This document shows, piece after piece, positions 1 to 10,726 of a stretch of 64,000 nucleotides of DNA (its first letter is position 1; each line of letters opens with the position of its first letter). The notes beneath the pieces were generated by a model, which did not search any database, was not told where the DNA came from, and saw nothing but the letters and a program-made list of their open reading frames with translations. The stretch lies in contig NZ_JACCKX010000001.1 of the NCBI RefSeq assembly GCF_013423955.1, positions 62,001 to 126,000 of the forward strand. The letters run 5' to 3'. Origin of the DNA: Ottowia beijingensis (GTDB lineage Bacteria; Pseudomonadota; Gammaproteobacteria; Burkholderiales; Burkholderiaceae_C). Position numbers and translations under genes: made by a program.

Positions 1-2
1 GC

Positions 3-980
3 GTGAAGGCGCGCGCGCTGGGCCTGAAGGCCGAGGATTACGAGAACGACAAGACGCTGGAGGACGGCGACCTGCTGTATTCGGGCGTGCTGCAGTTGCC
101 GCCCGACTTCTGGACGCGGCAGAGCAAGACCGTCGAGAGCTGGCAGAGCGGCAGTTCGACCTATTACCGCGTCAGCGGCCCGGCGGTGGCCAGTCTGTAC
201 ATTAACCAGTTCGTCTATTTCGAGTCGCCCGGCGAGCCCAGCCTGTATGCGCGCGTGACGGAGATCCGCGACAAGACGGCGGTGCTGAAGACGCTGAAGG
301 ACTTCACGCACCTGAAGAACGGCGTGTGGGGCGTGACGGCGCGCAACCGCGAGCAGAACTTCGCCCTCAACCTGCTGATGGATCCGGAGATCGACTTCGT
401 CACCCTGGCCGGCACGGCGGGCACCGGCAAGACGCTGCTGGCGCTGGCGTCGGGCCTGACGCAGGTGCTGGACGACCGCCGCTACACCGAGATCATCATG
501 ACGCGTGCCACCGTGAGCGTGGGCGAAGACATCGGCTTCCTGCCCGGCACCGAGGAAGAGAAGATGGGTCCGTGGATGGGCGCGCTGGACGACAACCTGG
601 AGTTCCTCTCCAAGGGCGATGCCTCGGGCGCCGGCGAATGGGGGCGTGCCGCCACCAACGAGTTGATCCGCAGCCGCGTGAAGATCAAGAGCATGAACTT
701 CATGCGCGGACGCACCTTCATGAACAAGTGGGTGATCATCGACGAGGCGCAGAACCTGACGCCCAAGCAGATGAAGACGCTGATCACGCGCGCCGGCCCC
801 GGCACCAAGATCATCTGCATGGGCAACCTGGCGCAGATCGACACGCCCTACCTGACCGAAGGCTCGTCGGGCATGACCTACGCGGTGGACCGCTTCAAGG
901 GCTGGCCGCACGGCGGCCACGTGACGCTGGCGCGCGGTGAGCGCTCGCGGCTGGCGGACTTTGCCAGCGAAGTGCTGTAG
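3..980 (+). CDS. phoH: PhoH-family ATPase (5' end outside window)
   Basis: C-terminal 325 residues of a PhoH-like P-loop ATPase. Walker A GTAGTGKT lies at residues 137-144 of the visible part and Walker B VIIDEAQN at 244-251. The frame is open at the window edge and the GTG at position 3 is probably internal: long PhoH proteins of the YlaK type carry an N-terminal PIN nuclease domain followed by a spacer, and only the spacer and ATPase are seen here. PIN-PhoH proteins are proposed RNA helicase/nucleases, but the exact role is unsettled. An IS5 remnant begins immediately downstream. The family call is firm; the symbol is generic. Confidence 0.9.
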   Translation: MKARALGLKAEDYENDKTLEDGDLLYSGVLQLPPDFWTRQSKTVESWQSGSSTYYRVSGPAVASLYINQFVYFESPGEPSLYARVTEIRDKTAVLKTLKDFTHLKNGVWGVTARNREQNFALNLLMDPEIDFVTLAGTAGTGKTLLALASGLTQVLDDRRYTEIIMTRATVSVGEDIGFLPGTEEEKMGPWMGALDDNLEFLSKGDASGAGEWGRAATNELIRSRVKIKSMNFMRGRTFMNKWVIIDEAQNLTPKQMKTLITRAGPGTKIICMGNLAQIDTPYLTEGSSGMTYAVDRFKGWPHGGHVTLARGERSRLADFASEVL

Positions 981-1018
981 TCGCCCCTGAAGCCCCCACC
1001 CCCGCATGAACACTGGCT

Positions 1019-2588
1019 TTGCGGGTGATTGCCGATGTCCGGAACTCCCGGTTTGATATTCAATGGTGGCTGATTTCTGGGAGTTTTTCAGCCGTGCTGT
1101 TTGCCTGCTCTGCCACCGAGGACTTCTTTCGCTCGCGCATCGACCACATGATCGATCTGCACCATCCGCTGGCCGTGCTGGCCTCGCGCATGCCCTGGCA
1201 GCAGATCGAGGCATCGGTGTCGCACTTGCTGTCACGCAAAGGCCGCACGGGCGTGGCCATGCCCGATCTGGACCTCTTTGGCGAGCAGGTGCAACGTATC
1301 CGGGGCCCAGCAACGCTGGGCGCCCGCGCATACCGCTGCGGGTGATGATCTCCTTGCTGTACCTCAAGCACGCGTTCAACGAGTCCGACGAAGGCGTGGT
1401 GGCGCGCTGGGCCGACACGCCCCGCTGGCAGTTCTTCTCCGGCTGCGCCTACTACGAAGACCGCCAACCCTGCGACGCCAGCACCCTGATCAAATTCCGC
1501 CAGCTGCTGGGCGAAGAAGGTGTCGAAGAGCTGCTGGCACAGACCATCCACGTGGCCGTTGACCTCAAGCTCATCAAGGCACAGGAGCTCAGCCGCGTGA
1601 TCGTCGACACCACGGTGCAACCCAAGGCCGTCGCGCACCCCACCGACAGCCGATTGCTGGAGACGGCCAGGAGCAAACTGGTCGAGGCCGCCAAGCAGGC
1701 CGGCATCGGACTGAAGCAGACCTTTGCAAGGAAGGCAAGCAACTGGCTCGCCAGGCCGGGCGTTATGCCCATGCCCGGCAGTTCAAACGCATGCGCCGGG
1801 TCATCAAGCGGCAGAGAACCATCGCTGGGCGCCTGCAGCGCGAGATCGAGCGCAAGGCCAGCGCCATCGCAGCGGCTGCGCGGCAGGCCCTGGATGAGAC
1901 GCTGGGCAAAGCCCGGCGCATTGCCGCGCAAAGCGGCCAGCGCAAGGCAATTGATGGCTCCAAGCTCTACGCCTGGCACGCCCCCGAGGTGGAATGCATC
2001 AACAAAGGCAAGGCCCGCCAGCCCTACGAGTTCGGCGTCAAGGCAGGCATTGCCAGCACCTTCAAGGGCAATCTGATCGTGGGTGCAAGGACCTTTGCCG
2101 GCAACCCGTATGACGGGCACACCCTCCATGAGCAACTGGAGCAAGCCAGCATCCTGATGCAGGACTGCCAGATCAGGCCAGCAACAGCCTTCGTCGATCT
2201 GGGCTATCGGGGTGTGGAGAAGGACAACCCGGGCGTGGACATCAGGCACCGGGGCAAAGCCAGGCAGCTGAGCAAGGCAGAAAGAAAGCAACTCAAGCGC
2301 CGTCAGGCGATCGAGCCGGTGATCGGGCACCTCAAGAGCGATCATGGCCTGGATCGCTGTCATCTCAAGGGCCAGACTGGAGATGCGATGCATGCGGTGC
2401 TGTGCGCGGCGGGCTACAACATCCAATGGCTGCTGCGCATGATCGCCAAGAAGAGCATCGCCTTCTTGTGGCGGCTTTATTGGCGCCTATGCCAGAGTCT
2501 GCCCCCGGCGCCGCACTGCACGCCATCGCGTTGGAAGTTGATCGACCGAACGTCCAGCAGTCGTTCAGAGTCACTGGCCTGGGCGTGA
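1019..2588 (+). pseudogene. IS5-family transposase, two frameshifts
   Basis: Three overlapping frames together make one IS5-type DDE transposase. The N-terminal part (DFFRSRIDHMIDLHHPL) reads from about 1109. The frame changes near 1300-1310 to give LRVMISLLYLKHAFNES, then changes again near 1727 (TTTGCAAGG) to give the catalytic C-terminal part with IDGSKLYAWHAPEVECI and QAIEPVIGHLKSDHGL. No full-length frame exists, so the copy is inactive unless the indels are sequence errors. I could not identify its terminal inverted repeats. Its 3' end lies 9 bases before the IS1595 element, which appears to have inserted into or beside the IS5 tail. Confidence 0.85.
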
Positions 2589-2597
2589 AAATGAATA

Positions 2598-3343
2598 GGG
2601 TCTTAGGAAGCAAACCTCTCTACCAAGTGAGCTAACTTCCTATCGTGATTCAGAAAACAGGTACTTCAGGCGTTCCAAGATCAGTGAAGCGAAGTTTCGC
2701 CAGCTCGTGCGCTACTTCGCCATGGATTTGACGGCCACCGACTGCGCCCAACTGTGCGGGCTGTCGCTGCGTTCGGTCAACAGCATCTATCTGCGCATGC
2801 GTGCTCGCATGGCCGAGCACTGTGAAGCGCGCTCGCCCTTTGTCGGAGAGCTCGAAGCCGATGAGTCCTACTTCGGTCCCCGGCGCGTACGCGGCTTGCG
2901 CGGCCGCGGCGCGGGCCGCAAGACGGTGGTCTTTGGTTTGTTCAAGCGAGGCGACTGTGTCTACACCGAGATCGTGCCCGATGCCCCCAAACGCACCTTG
3001 CAGGCCATCATCCGGGGCAAGGCCGACATTGCCAGCATCATTCACACTGATGGCTGGAGAGGCTACGACGGGCTGGTGGACGTGGGCTTTGACAAGCACT
3101 TTCGGGTCAGCCACGGGGCCAATGAGTTCGAACGTGGCTCGGTGCATGTCAATGGCATCGAGAGCTTCTGGAGCTTGGCCAAGCGGCGACTGGCGCAGTT
3201 CAATGGCGTGCCGCGCAAGACGTTCTATCTGCACTTGAAGGAGACCGAGTTTCGCTTCAATCATCGAAATCAGAACCTCTACAAAGCATTGCTATCCTTG
3301 CTCAGAAACAATCCGCTTTGATAGCGTTTGCTTCCTAAGACCC
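2598..3343 (+). mobile_element. IS1595-family insertion sequence, intact ends
   Basis: 746-bp element bounded by perfect 18-bp terminal inverted repeats: GGGTCTTAGGAAGCAAAC at 2598-2615 and its complement at 3326-3343. The 7-mer ATGAATA directly flanks both sides (2591-2597 and 3344-3350), as expected for a target-site duplication. IS1595 elements usually duplicate 8 bp, so 7 is slightly short. One transposase gene lies inside. Intact ends and flanking duplication suggest a fairly recent insertion. Confidence 0.92.
2707..3321 (+). CDS. IS1595-family transposase
   Basis: 204 residues from GTG 2707. Candidate catalytic residues of this DDE-type transposase are D52 (ELEADESYFG), D115 (HTDGW) and the VNGIESFW motif (N149/E152) typical of IS1595/ISXO2 enzymes. 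Residues encoded upstream of the GTG (YFRRSKISEAKFRQLV, 2662-2709) match the usual N-terminal helix of the family. The frame is open back to 2599, but it contains no ATG, GTG or TTG before 2707. The true start is therefore uncertain: an unusual start codon, or loss of the original start, is possible. Confidence 0.88.
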   Translation: MRYFAMDLTATDCAQLCGLSLRSVNSIYLRMRARMAEHCEARSPFVGELEADESYFGPRRVRGLRGRGAGRKTVVFGLFKRGDCVYTEIVPDAPKRTLQAIIRGKADIASIIHTDGWRGYDGLVDVGFDKHFRVSHGANEFERGSVHVNGIESFWSLAKRRLAQFNGVPRKTFYLHLKETEFRFNHRNQNLYKALLSLLRNNPL

Positions 3344-3389
3344 ATGAATAAATCAGGGACGACGCTGTAAGCATGAAATGATAAGAATT

Positions 3390-3476
3390 TGATAGCTGCT
3401 TGCGCATGTCCACAAAGGATTTGAGATAAAAACCTATCTGAAATCATTTAATAACGGGCGCAGGAAGCTATGATTT
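3390..3476. repeat. Family A dispersed repeat, long form
   Basis: Starts with GATAGCTGCTTGCGC and ends with GCGCAGGAAGCTAT, so the two ends are inverted copies of each other around an A/T-rich centre. It fills the space between the IS1595 element and the acnB terminator. Confidence 0.75.
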
Positions 3477-3521
3477 TTGAGTAGCCAGCCGCTCCCAACA
3501 CTGTACGCTGGCGCCCACGAA

Positions 3522-3552
3522 AAAGCCCCGCACCTCTCGGTAGCGGGGCTTT
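3522..3552 (-). terminator. Rho-independent terminator of acnB
   Basis: Perfect 10-bp stem AAAGCCCCGC / GCGGGGCTTT with an 11-base loop. Read on the minus strand the stem is followed by TTTTTCG. It lies 22 bases after the acnB stop codon. Confidence 0.9.
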
Positions 3553-3574
3553 GCTTTTCAGCCGATCGGGCCGA

Positions 3575-6169
3575 TTACACGGTCACTTCCTTGGCCACGT
3601 CCGCGTACTCCTCGATCTGGTCGAAGTTCATGTAGCGGTACACGCTGGCCTTGTCGGCGTCGATGATGCCCATCTCGGCGCTGTACTCCTCCACCGTGGG
3701 GATGCGGCCCAGCTTGGAGCAGATGGCCGCCAGCTCGGCGCTGCCCAGGAACACGTTGGTGTTCCTGCCCAGGCGGTTGGGGAAGTTGCGCGTGCTGGTC
3801 GACATGACGGTGGCACCCTCGCGCACCTGCGCCTGGTTGCCCATGCACAGGCTGCAGCCCGGCATCTCGGTGCGTGCGCCGGCGGCGCCGAAGGCGGCGT
3901 ACTGGCCTTCCTTCATCAGCTCGTCCTGGTCCATCTTGGTGGGCGGTGCCACCCACAGCTTGACGGGGATGTCGCGCTGGCCGCCCAGCAGCTTGGCGGC
4001 GGCGCGAAAGTGGCCGATGTTGGTCATGCACGAGCCGATGAAGGCTTCGTCGATCTTGGTGCCGGCCACTTCGGACATGAACTTGGCGTCGTCCGGATCA
4101 TTCGGGCAGCAGACGATCGGCTCCTTGATGTCGGCCAGGTCGATCTCGATGACGGCGGCGTACTCGGCGTCCTTGTCGGCTTCCAGCAGCTGCGGGTTGG
4201 CCAGCCACTGTTCGACCTTCTCGATGCGGCGCGCCAGTGTCTTGGCGTCGGCGTAGCCGTTGGCGATCATGTTCTTCATCAGCACCACGTTGGATTGGAG
4301 GTACTCGATGATCGGCTCCTTGTCGAGCTTGATCGTGCAGCCGGCGGCCGAGCGCTCGGCGCTGGCGTCGGACAGCTCGAACGCCTGCTCCACCTTCAGC
4401 TGCGGCAAGCCTTCGATCTCCAGCACGCGGCCCGAGAAGATGTTCTTCTTGCCTGCCTTCTCGACGGTCAGCAGGCCCTGCTTGATGGCGTACAGCGGAA
4501 TGGCGTGCACCAGGTCGCGCAGGGTCACACCCGGCTGCATCTCGCCCTTGAAGCGCACCAGCACCGACTCGGGCATGTCCAGCGGCATCACGCCCGTGGC
4601 GGCGGCAAACGCCACCAGGCCGGAACCGGCCGGGAAGCTGATGCCGATCGGGAAGCGCGTGTGCGAATCACCGCCGGTGCCCACGGTGTCGGGCAGCAGC
4701 AGGCGGTTGAGCCAGCTGTGGATCACGCCGTCGCCCGGGCGCAGGGCCACGCCGCCGCGGTTGCTGATGAAAGCGGGCAGCTCGCGGTGCATCTTGGCAT
4801 CGACGGGCTTCGGATAGGCAGCGGTGTGGCAGAAGGACTGCATCACCATGTCGGCACTGAAGCCCAGGCAGGCCAGGTCCTTCAGTTCGTCGCGCGTCAT
4901 CGGGCCGGTGGTGTCCTGGCTGCCGACGGTGGTCATCTTGGGCTCGCAGTAGGTGCCGGGGCGGATACCCTGGCCTTCCGGCAGGCCGCAGGCGCGGCCG
5001 ACCATCTTCTGCGCCAGCGTGAAGCCGGCCTTGGTCGCGGCGGGGGCCTGCGGCAGACGGAACTTGTCCGACGCCGGCAAACCGAGGAATTCGCGCGCCT
5101 TGGCGGTCAGGCTGCGGCCGATGATCAGGTTGATGCGGCCGCCGGCGCGCACTTCGTCCAGCAGCACGTCGCTCTTGAGCGCGAAGTCGGCCACCTTCTG
5201 GCCGCCCTTCTCGATCTTGCCCTCGTAGGGGTAGATGTCGATCACGTCGCCCATCTCGAACTTCGACACGTCAACTTCGATCGGCAGCGAGCCAGAGTCT
5301 TCCTGCGTGTTGAAGAAGATCGGCGCGATCTTGCCGCCCAGCGTGACGCCGCCGAAGCGCTTGTTCGGCACGAAGGGAATGTCCTGGCCGGTGGCCCAGA
5401 TCACGCTGTTGGTGGCCGACTTGCGGCTGGAGCCGGTGCCCACCACGTCGCCCACGTAGGCGACGATGTGGCCCTTCTTCTTCAGGTCCTCGATGAACTG
5501 CATCGGGCCGCGCTTGCCGTCTTCCTCGGGCTTGAAGGCCGCGTCGGGGCGCGTGTTCTTCAGCATCGCCAGGTAGTGCAGCGGAATGTCGGGGCGGCTC
5601 CAGGCGTCGGGCGCGGGCGACAGGTCGTCGGTGTTGGTTTCGCCCGGCACCTTGAACACGGTGACGGTGATCTTCTTCTCGACCTCGGGACGGCTGGTGA
5701 ACCACTCGGCGTCGGCCCAGCTCTGCATCACCTCCTTGGCCTTGGCGTTGCCCGCCTTGGCCTTGGCGGCGACGTCGTTGAAGAAGTCGAACATCAGCAG
5801 CGTTTTCTTCAGCGCGTCGGCGGCTTGCTGAGCGACTTCGGCATCGTCCAGCAGCTCGATCAGCGGGTGCACGTTGTAGCCGCCGACCATGGTGCCCAGC
5901 AGCTCGGTGGCCTTGGCCTTGCTGATCAGGCCCACCTGGACGTCGCCGTGCGCCACGGCGGCCAGGAAGCTGGCCTTGACCTTGGCCGCGTCGTCCACGC
6001 CGGGCGGCACGCGGTGGGTCAGCAGGTCGAGCAGGAAGGCGGCGTCTTCACCCGCGGGCGGGTTTTTGATCAGCTCGATCAGCTCAGCAGTCTGCTTGGC
6101 ATCCAACGGCAGCGGCGGGATGCCCAGGGTGGCTCGTTCGGCGACGTGGGCGCGATAGGCGTTCAACAC
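3575..6169 (-). CDS. acnB: Aconitate hydratase B
   Basis: 864-residue bifunctional aconitase (citrate to isocitrate via cis-aconitate), the usual AcnB length. The [4Fe-4S] cysteines are at about 714 (FIGSCMTN) and 772/775 (PGCSLCMG), matching the AcnB pattern. The N-terminus [12 protein letters not shown] is the standard AcnB beginning; here the first codon is GTG 6169, preceded by AGGAG at an 8-base spacing. The frame stays open further upstream, but that extension is not conserved. It is the last gene of a minus-strand TCA run (mdh, CitE-like lyase, small secreted protein, acnB) and ends at a strong terminator. Confidence 0.97.
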   Translation of the reverse strand: MLNAYRAHVAERATLGIPPLPLDAKQTAELIELIKNPPAGEDAAFLLDLLTHRVPPGVDDAAKVKASFLAAVAHGDVQVGLISKAKATELLGTMVGGYNVHPLIELLDDAEVAQQAADALKKTLLMFDFFNDVAAKAKAGNAKAKEVMQSWADAEWFTSRPEVEKKITVTVFKVPGETNTDDLSPAPDAWSRPDIPLHYLAMLKNTRPDAAFKPEEDGKRGPMQFIEDLKKKGHIVAYVGDVVGTGSSRKSATNSVIWATGQDIPFVPNKRFGGVTLGGKIAPIFFNTQEDSGSLPIEVDVSKFEMGDVIDIYPYEGKIEKGGQKVADFALKSDVLLDEVRAGGRINLIIGRSLTAKAREFLGLPASDKFRLPQAPAATKAGFTLAQKMVGRACGLPEGQGIRPGTYCEPKMTTVGSQDTTGPMTRDELKDLACLGFSADMVMQSFCHTAAYPKPVDAKMHRELPAFISNRGGVALRPGDGVIHSWLNRLLLPDTVGTGGDSHTRFPIGISFPAGSGLVAFAAATGVMPLDMPESVLVRFKGEMQPGVTLRDLVHAIPLYAIKQGLLTVEKAGKKNIFSGRVLEIEGLPQLKVEQAFELSDASAERSAAGCTIKLDKEPIIEYLQSNVVLMKNMIANGYADAKTLARRIEKVEQWLANPQLLEADKDAEYAAVIEIDLADIKEPIVCCPNDPDDAKFMSEVAGTKIDEAFIGSCMTNIGHFRAAAKLLGGQRDIPVKLWVAPPTKMDQDELMKEGQYAAFGAAGARTEMPGCSLCMGNQAQVREGATVMSTSTRNFPNRLGRNTNVFLGSAELAAICSKLGRIPTVEEYSAEMGIIDADKASVYRYMNFDQIEEYADVAKEVTV

Positions 6170-6279
6170 TTTCTTCTCTCCTGATTGATGACTTCGATTC
6201 GTTGCGGATCGCCGCCGGCCCCATGCCGGGTGGCGACCCTTGCTGACCGCGCAACCACCGCCGGCCGCCCGAGGCGGGC

Positions 6280-6852
6280 TTACTTGCTGTCGAGCAGGCT
6301 GGACTGCGGGTTGGCCTGCATCTGGGCGGCGAACTCGCGCTGCGTGGGGGTGGCGCATTCGTCGGCCACGCGCTGACCCAGCTTCTGGTTCAGCAGCATG
6401 GATTTGTTGCCCAGCTGCAGCCACATGGCGCCCTGGCGGTTGTCTTCCATGCGGATGGCGCCGGTGCGGCTTTCGACCGGGTGCATGTAGTAGTTCTGCT
6501 TGCCGGTGCTGACGCGGAAGAAACCGGGGTTCTTGTCGTCCGGCGTCACCGTCACGTCGGCGCCCAGCTCGCACTGGATCTTGCCGGTGTGCACATGCTG
6601 GGCGATGGCCACTTCGGCATCGGTCAGGCGCTGGGTCAGCGTCTGCACCGGCGTGACCGATTCGACCGCCTTGGCAGTCTTGCTCGGCACACGCTTCTTC
6701 GGCGCAGCCTTGACGGTCTTCTTGGCGGGCGCCTTGGCCGGTGCCTTCTTGGTGGCGGCTGGCTTCTTGGCCGTACCGGACGACTGTGCCTGCACGGCAC
6801 CCATGGGCAGGCTCAAAGCGACCGCGACGGAGGCAAGGGCGAGGAGTTTCAT
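6280..6852 (-). CDS. Small secreted protein, Lys/Ala-rich linker
   Basis: 190 residues. A signal peptide (residues 1-22, ending AVQAQ) is followed by a basic Ala/Lys/Pro-rich segment (about 25-65) resembling a histone-tail-like linker. A globular C-terminal part contains [11 protein letters not shown] and [14 protein letters not shown] do not recognise an enzymatic family. Start ATG 6852 was chosen because it begins the hydrophobic signal; the longer frame from 6918 adds a non-conserved stretch. It lies between the CitE-like gene and acnB, and its export suggests a periplasmic or envelope role. Confidence 0.75.
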   Translation of the reverse strand: MKLLALASVAVALSLPMGAVQAQSSGTAKKPAATKKAPAKAPAKKTVKAAPKKRVPSKTAKAVESVTPVQTLTQRLTDAEVAIAQHVHTGKIQCELGADVTVTPDDKNPGFFRVSTGKQNYYMHPVESRTGAIRMEDNRQGAMWLQLGNKSMLLNQKLGQRVADECATPTQREFAAQMQANPQSSLLDSK

Positions 6853-6908
6853 ACTGCGTTCACTCTCAAGAAAAAGGTAGGGGTGGCGATGATGACATGC
6901 CGGCCGTG

Positions 6909-7883
6909 TCAGAACCATGGCGCCACCTCGGTGGGCAGGTGCCGTCCGGTGGCGTGGGCACGCTCCAGCACCTGCCAGAAATGGCGGTAGCTGGCGCGGT
7001 CGTGCAGGGCGCCGTCGTGGCTGATCGGCGCCCAGTCGGCCTGGGCCGCCGCCAGCAGGATGGCGCTGGCGGTGTGGATCTGCTGCTCGTCGGGCGCGAA
7101 GGCCTCAAGGATGGGGCGGATCTGGCTCGGGTGGATGCTCCACATGCGGGTGTAGCCGAACTCGCGCGCGGCGCGGCGCGCCGCGGTGCGCATGGCGGCT
7201 TCGTCCCTGAATTCGGTGACCACGCAGTGCGACGGCACCTTGCCGAAGGCGTGCGCGGCGCTGGCGATCTCCAGCTTGGCGCGCAGCACCAGCGGGTGCG
7301 TGAACTGGCCTTCGATGCCCATGCCCTCGGCCGGGATGGCGCCGGCGTGGGCCGAGACGAAGTCCATCAGCCCGAAGCTGAGCGACTGCACGCGTGGGTG
7401 CGCGGCGATGTCGAAGGCGCGGTGCACGGCGCCGGGCGATTCGATCAAAACTTGTAGCGGCAGGCCCTTGCTGTACGCCGACAGAAGGGCTTTTTCGGCC
7501 CGGATCACGTCCTCGACCGACTCCACCTTGGGAATCATGATGTGCGTCAGGCGCGGGCCGGCGTCGCGGGCGATGATGTCCATGTCGGCCTCGAAGGCCG
7601 GATGGTCGACCGGGTGCACGCGCACGCCCACGCGGGCGCCGTCGGGGGCGGACATGACCAGCTCGGTCACCAGCAACGCGTGCTCCGCCTCGCCGCCCAC
7701 GGGCGCGCCGTCCTCGCAATCCAGCGTGACGTCGAACACGCAGGCGCCGAATTCCTCGGCCATCTCGGCCTGCAGTTGCAGGCTCTTGCGCATGCGCACT
7801 TCGACACCGCTGTAGTGGTCGCACACCGGCAGCATGCCGGCGGCGGCCTGGGCGCCGAGGAGGATGTCGCGCGGGTGGGTCAT
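6909..7883 (-). CDS. CitE-like CoA-ester lyase (HpcH/HpaI aldolase family)
   Basis: 324-residue TIM-barrel lyase of the CitE / malyl-CoA lyase group. Diagnostic segments are [12 protein letters not shown] (metal-binding acidic cluster), [12 protein letters not shown] and [14 protein letters not shown]. Such enzymes cleave or form C-C bonds of acyl-CoA esters (citramalyl-, malyl- or citryl-CoA). The substrate cannot be read from the sequence. No citDF partners are present, so it is not part of a classical citrate lyase complex. Its position between mdh and acnB suggests a role in C4/C5 acyl-CoA metabolism linked to the TCA cycle. Confidence 0.88.
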   Translation of the reverse strand: MTHPRDILLGAQAAAGMLPVCDHYSGVEVRMRKSLQLQAEMAEEFGACVFDVTLDCEDGAPVGGEAEHALLVTELVMSAPDGARVGVRVHPVDHPAFEADMDIIARDAGPRLTHIMIPKVESVEDVIRAEKALLSAYSKGLPLQVLIESPGAVHRAFDIAAHPRVQSLSFGLMDFVSAHAGAIPAEGMGIEGQFTHPLVLRAKLEIASAAHAFGKVPSHCVVTEFRDEAAMRTAARRAAREFGYTRMWSIHPSQIRPILEAFAPDEQQIHTASAILLAAAQADWAPISHDGALHDRASYRHFWQVLERAHATGRHLPTEVAPWF

Positions 7884-7915
7884 GGGCGGTGCGGAATCGG
7901 AAACGCTGTGGTATT

Positions 7916-8009
7916 CAAAAAGATAGCTTCCTGCGCACGCTGAGCCTTGATTTCAAGACAAATCGATCTGAAACCGGCTTGAATCGGGCGCAAGCAGCTA
8001 TGTTTTTGC
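7916..8009. repeat. Family A dispersed repeat, long form
   Basis: Ends AGATAGCTTCCTGCGC and GCGCAAGCAGCTATG are inverted copies. It occupies most of the gap between the lyase gene and mdh. Confidence 0.75.
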
Positions 8010-8046
8010 AGTCACGCCGGGTGGCCGGCGTGACTGCGGGGGCGCA

Positions 8047-9033
<987 letters not shown>

Positions 9034-9167
9034 GGAAAACACTCCAAAGGTTGTGATGAAACGGTGACAGGACGAACGTGCCAGACCACTGAAAACCGCC
9101 GGGCCAGGGCATTCCGAACAGCCCTCAAGTGTATCCGCAGAAACCCGGAGGGTCAATTTGTCTTGTG

Positions 9168-9179
9168 TCTTATATAAGA
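9168..9179. promoter_or_regulatory. Palindrome TCTTATATAAGA, putative GntR operator
   Basis: Perfect 12-bp palindrome in the mdh-gntR spacer, 135 bp before mdh and 40 bp before the regulator start. GntR/HutC regulators commonly bind short A/T-rich palindromes in their own promoter region. Its role as the operator is inferred from position and symmetry only. Confidence 0.55.
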
Positions 9180-9218
9180 TATCATTACCCTTCCAGCAAC
9201 CTGACAAGGCAAGCCGCG

Positions 9219-10025
9219 ATGGCCAGCGCCGCCACCCCTCCTCCCCCTGCCGACACCGATTCGCCGCCGGCGCCGGCCGCGGCCGCCTGGGGCGGGCAAG
9301 CGCCCGCGTTCAGCCCGCTGTACCAGCAGATCAAGGGGCTGATCCTGCAGGGCCTGCAGCAGGGCGAATGGAAGCCGGGCGAAGTCATCCCCAGCGAGTT
9401 CGACCTGGCCGCGCGCTACAAGGTCAGCCAGGGCACGGTGCGCAAGGCCGTCGACGAACTGGCGGCCGAAAACCTGCTGGTGCGCCGCCAGGGCCGCGGC
9501 ACCTTCGTGGCCACGCACGCCGAGCAGCACATGCAGTACCGCTTTCTGCGCCTGCAGCCCGACAGCGGCACGGTGGACAGCGAGGGCCCGGCGCAGCGCG
9601 ATTTCGTCGACTGCCGGCGCCAGCGCGCCAGCGCCGAGGTGGCCCGCCTGCTGGGCCTGCGCGCGGGCGACCCGGTGCTGCAAGCGCGGCGCCTGCTGCG
9701 CTACGGCGGCGTGCCGACGATCCTGGAGGACATCTGGCTGCCGGGCGGGCCGTTCAAGGGGCTGACGGTGGAGCGCCTGTCGGACTACCACGGGCCGATG
9801 TACGCGCTGTTCGAGGCCGAATTCGGCGTGCGCATGGTGCGCGCCGACGAGAAGATCCGCGCCGTGCTGCCCGACGCCGCGCAGGCTGCCCTGCTGGATG
9901 TGACGCCCGCCACGCCGCTGCTGAGCGTGGAGCGCATCGCCTACACCTACAACGACGTGCCCATGGAACTGCGCCGCGGGCTGTACCGCACCGACACGCA
10001 CCACTACCGCAACGAACTGAACTGA
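9219..10025 (+). CDS. GntR/HutC-family transcriptional regulator
   Basis: 268 residues. The winged helix-turn-helix covers about 30-95 ([20 protein letters not shown], then RRQGRGTFV). The C-terminal part (about 110-265) is a UTRA ligand-binding domain with the family pattern of paired acyl-group sensors, ending in [16 protein letters not shown] Pro/Ala-rich N-terminal tail precedes the HTH. Start ATG 9219 was chosen; the frame extends upstream into the palindrome region, which is unlikely to be coding. Its place between mdh and sdhCDAB makes it a likely local regulator of TCA genes. The effector is unknown. Confidence 0.9.
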   Translation: MASAATPPPPADTDSPPAPAAAAWGGQAPAFSPLYQQIKGLILQGLQQGEWKPGEVIPSEFDLAARYKVSQGTVRKAVDELAAENLLVRRQGRGTFVATHAEQHMQYRFLRLQPDSGTVDSEGPAQRDFVDCRRQRASAEVARLLGLRAGDPVLQARRLLRYGGVPTILEDIWLPGGPFKGLTVERLSDYHGPMYALFEAEFGVRMVRADEKIRAVLPDAAQAALLDVTPATPLLSVERIAYTYNDVPMELRRGLYRTDTHHYRNELN

Positions 10026-10048
10026 GCGGCTTGGGCCACTTTGATCGT

Positions 10049-10130
10049 GATAGCTGCTCGCGCCCGATGCGCCTCGATTTCAGCATCGTTTGGATCTGAA
10101 ATCGCCATGCACCAAGCGCAAGCAGCTACT
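10049..10130. repeat. Family A dispersed repeat, long form
   Basis: Begins GATAGCTGCTCGCGCC and ends GCGCAAGCAGCTACT, with inverted ends. It lies between gntR and sdhC. Confidence 0.75.
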
Positions 10131-10170
10131 GAATTCGAAGCAATCCTCGACATGCCCCTGCGTGCGCCGA

Positions 10171-10201
10171 TGCAATGCTCCAGTCAGCTTGTTGCATTGC
10201 A
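10171..10201. promoter_or_regulatory. Inverted repeat upstream of sdhC
   Basis: TGCAATGC (10171-10178) and GCATTGCA (10194-10201) form an 8-bp perfect inverted repeat with a 15-bp spacer, about 70 bp before the sdhC start. It could be a regulator site or part of the promoter region. No function is demonstrated. Confidence 0.35.
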
Positions 10202-10269
10202 ATAGAATTTGCAGGTTCACTCCCGAAGAATTACAACGTCGTTACATTTTTCCCCACGAGAGCCCCACC

Positions 10270-10701
10270 ATGAGCGAAGTCGCCAAGCCCCGGCCCGAAT
10301 ACCGAAACATCAACGCCCTGGGCGACCTGCCCAGCTACCGCTGGCCGCTGGCTGCGCTGGTGTCGGGCGCGCACCGCCTCAGCGGCGTGCTGATGTTCCT
10401 GCTGCTGCCCTTCATCCTGTGGCTGTTCGACAAGTCGGTGTCGTCCGAGATCTCCTTCGGCCAGTTCACCGCCGCCTTCTCGTCGGGGCTGGGCATCTTC
10501 GGCGGCTGGTTCATCAAGCTGGTGGTGCTGGCGCTCATCTGGGCCTACCTGCACCACCTGTTCGCCGGCGTGCGCCACCTGTACATGGACGTGTCGCACA
10601 ACACCACCAAGGATTTCGGCCGCCGCTCGGCCGCCACCGTGCTGGTGGCCAGCCTCGGGCTGACGCTGATCCTGGGCGCCAAGCTGTTCGGCCTGTACTG
10701 A
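10270..10701 (+). CDS. sdhC: Succinate dehydrogenase cytochrome b556 subunit
   Basis: 143 residues, three predicted membrane helices (about 28-53, 75-100, 122-142). The SGAHRLSGV motif (32-40) carries the conserved quinone-site Ser and Arg, and HHLFAGVRHLYMD contains the haem histidine. It anchors SdhAB to the inner membrane. Start ATG 10270 gives the normal length; upstream codons of the same frame run through a repeat. First gene of sdhCDAB, 25 bp before sdhD. Confidence 0.95.
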   Translation: MSEVAKPRPEYRNINALGDLPSYRWPLAALVSGAHRLSGVLMFLLLPFILWLFDKSVSSEISFGQFTAAFSSGLGIFGGWFIKLVVLALIWAYLHHLFAGVRHLYMDVSHNTTKDFGRRSAATVLVASLGLTLILGAKLFGLY

Positions 10702-10726
10702 TTCAAGAGGAAGAAGGAGCAAACCC

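Noticed and set aside
1019-3350. Composite transposon formed by the two IS elements
   Set aside because: The elements belong to different families, are adjacent without cargo, and one is broken.
3551-6184. 877-codon plus-strand open frame
   Set aside because: It is the antisense shadow of acnB, has a low-complexity His/Leu/Gly/Val composition and no recognisable domain. High-GC genomes often have such long antisense frames.
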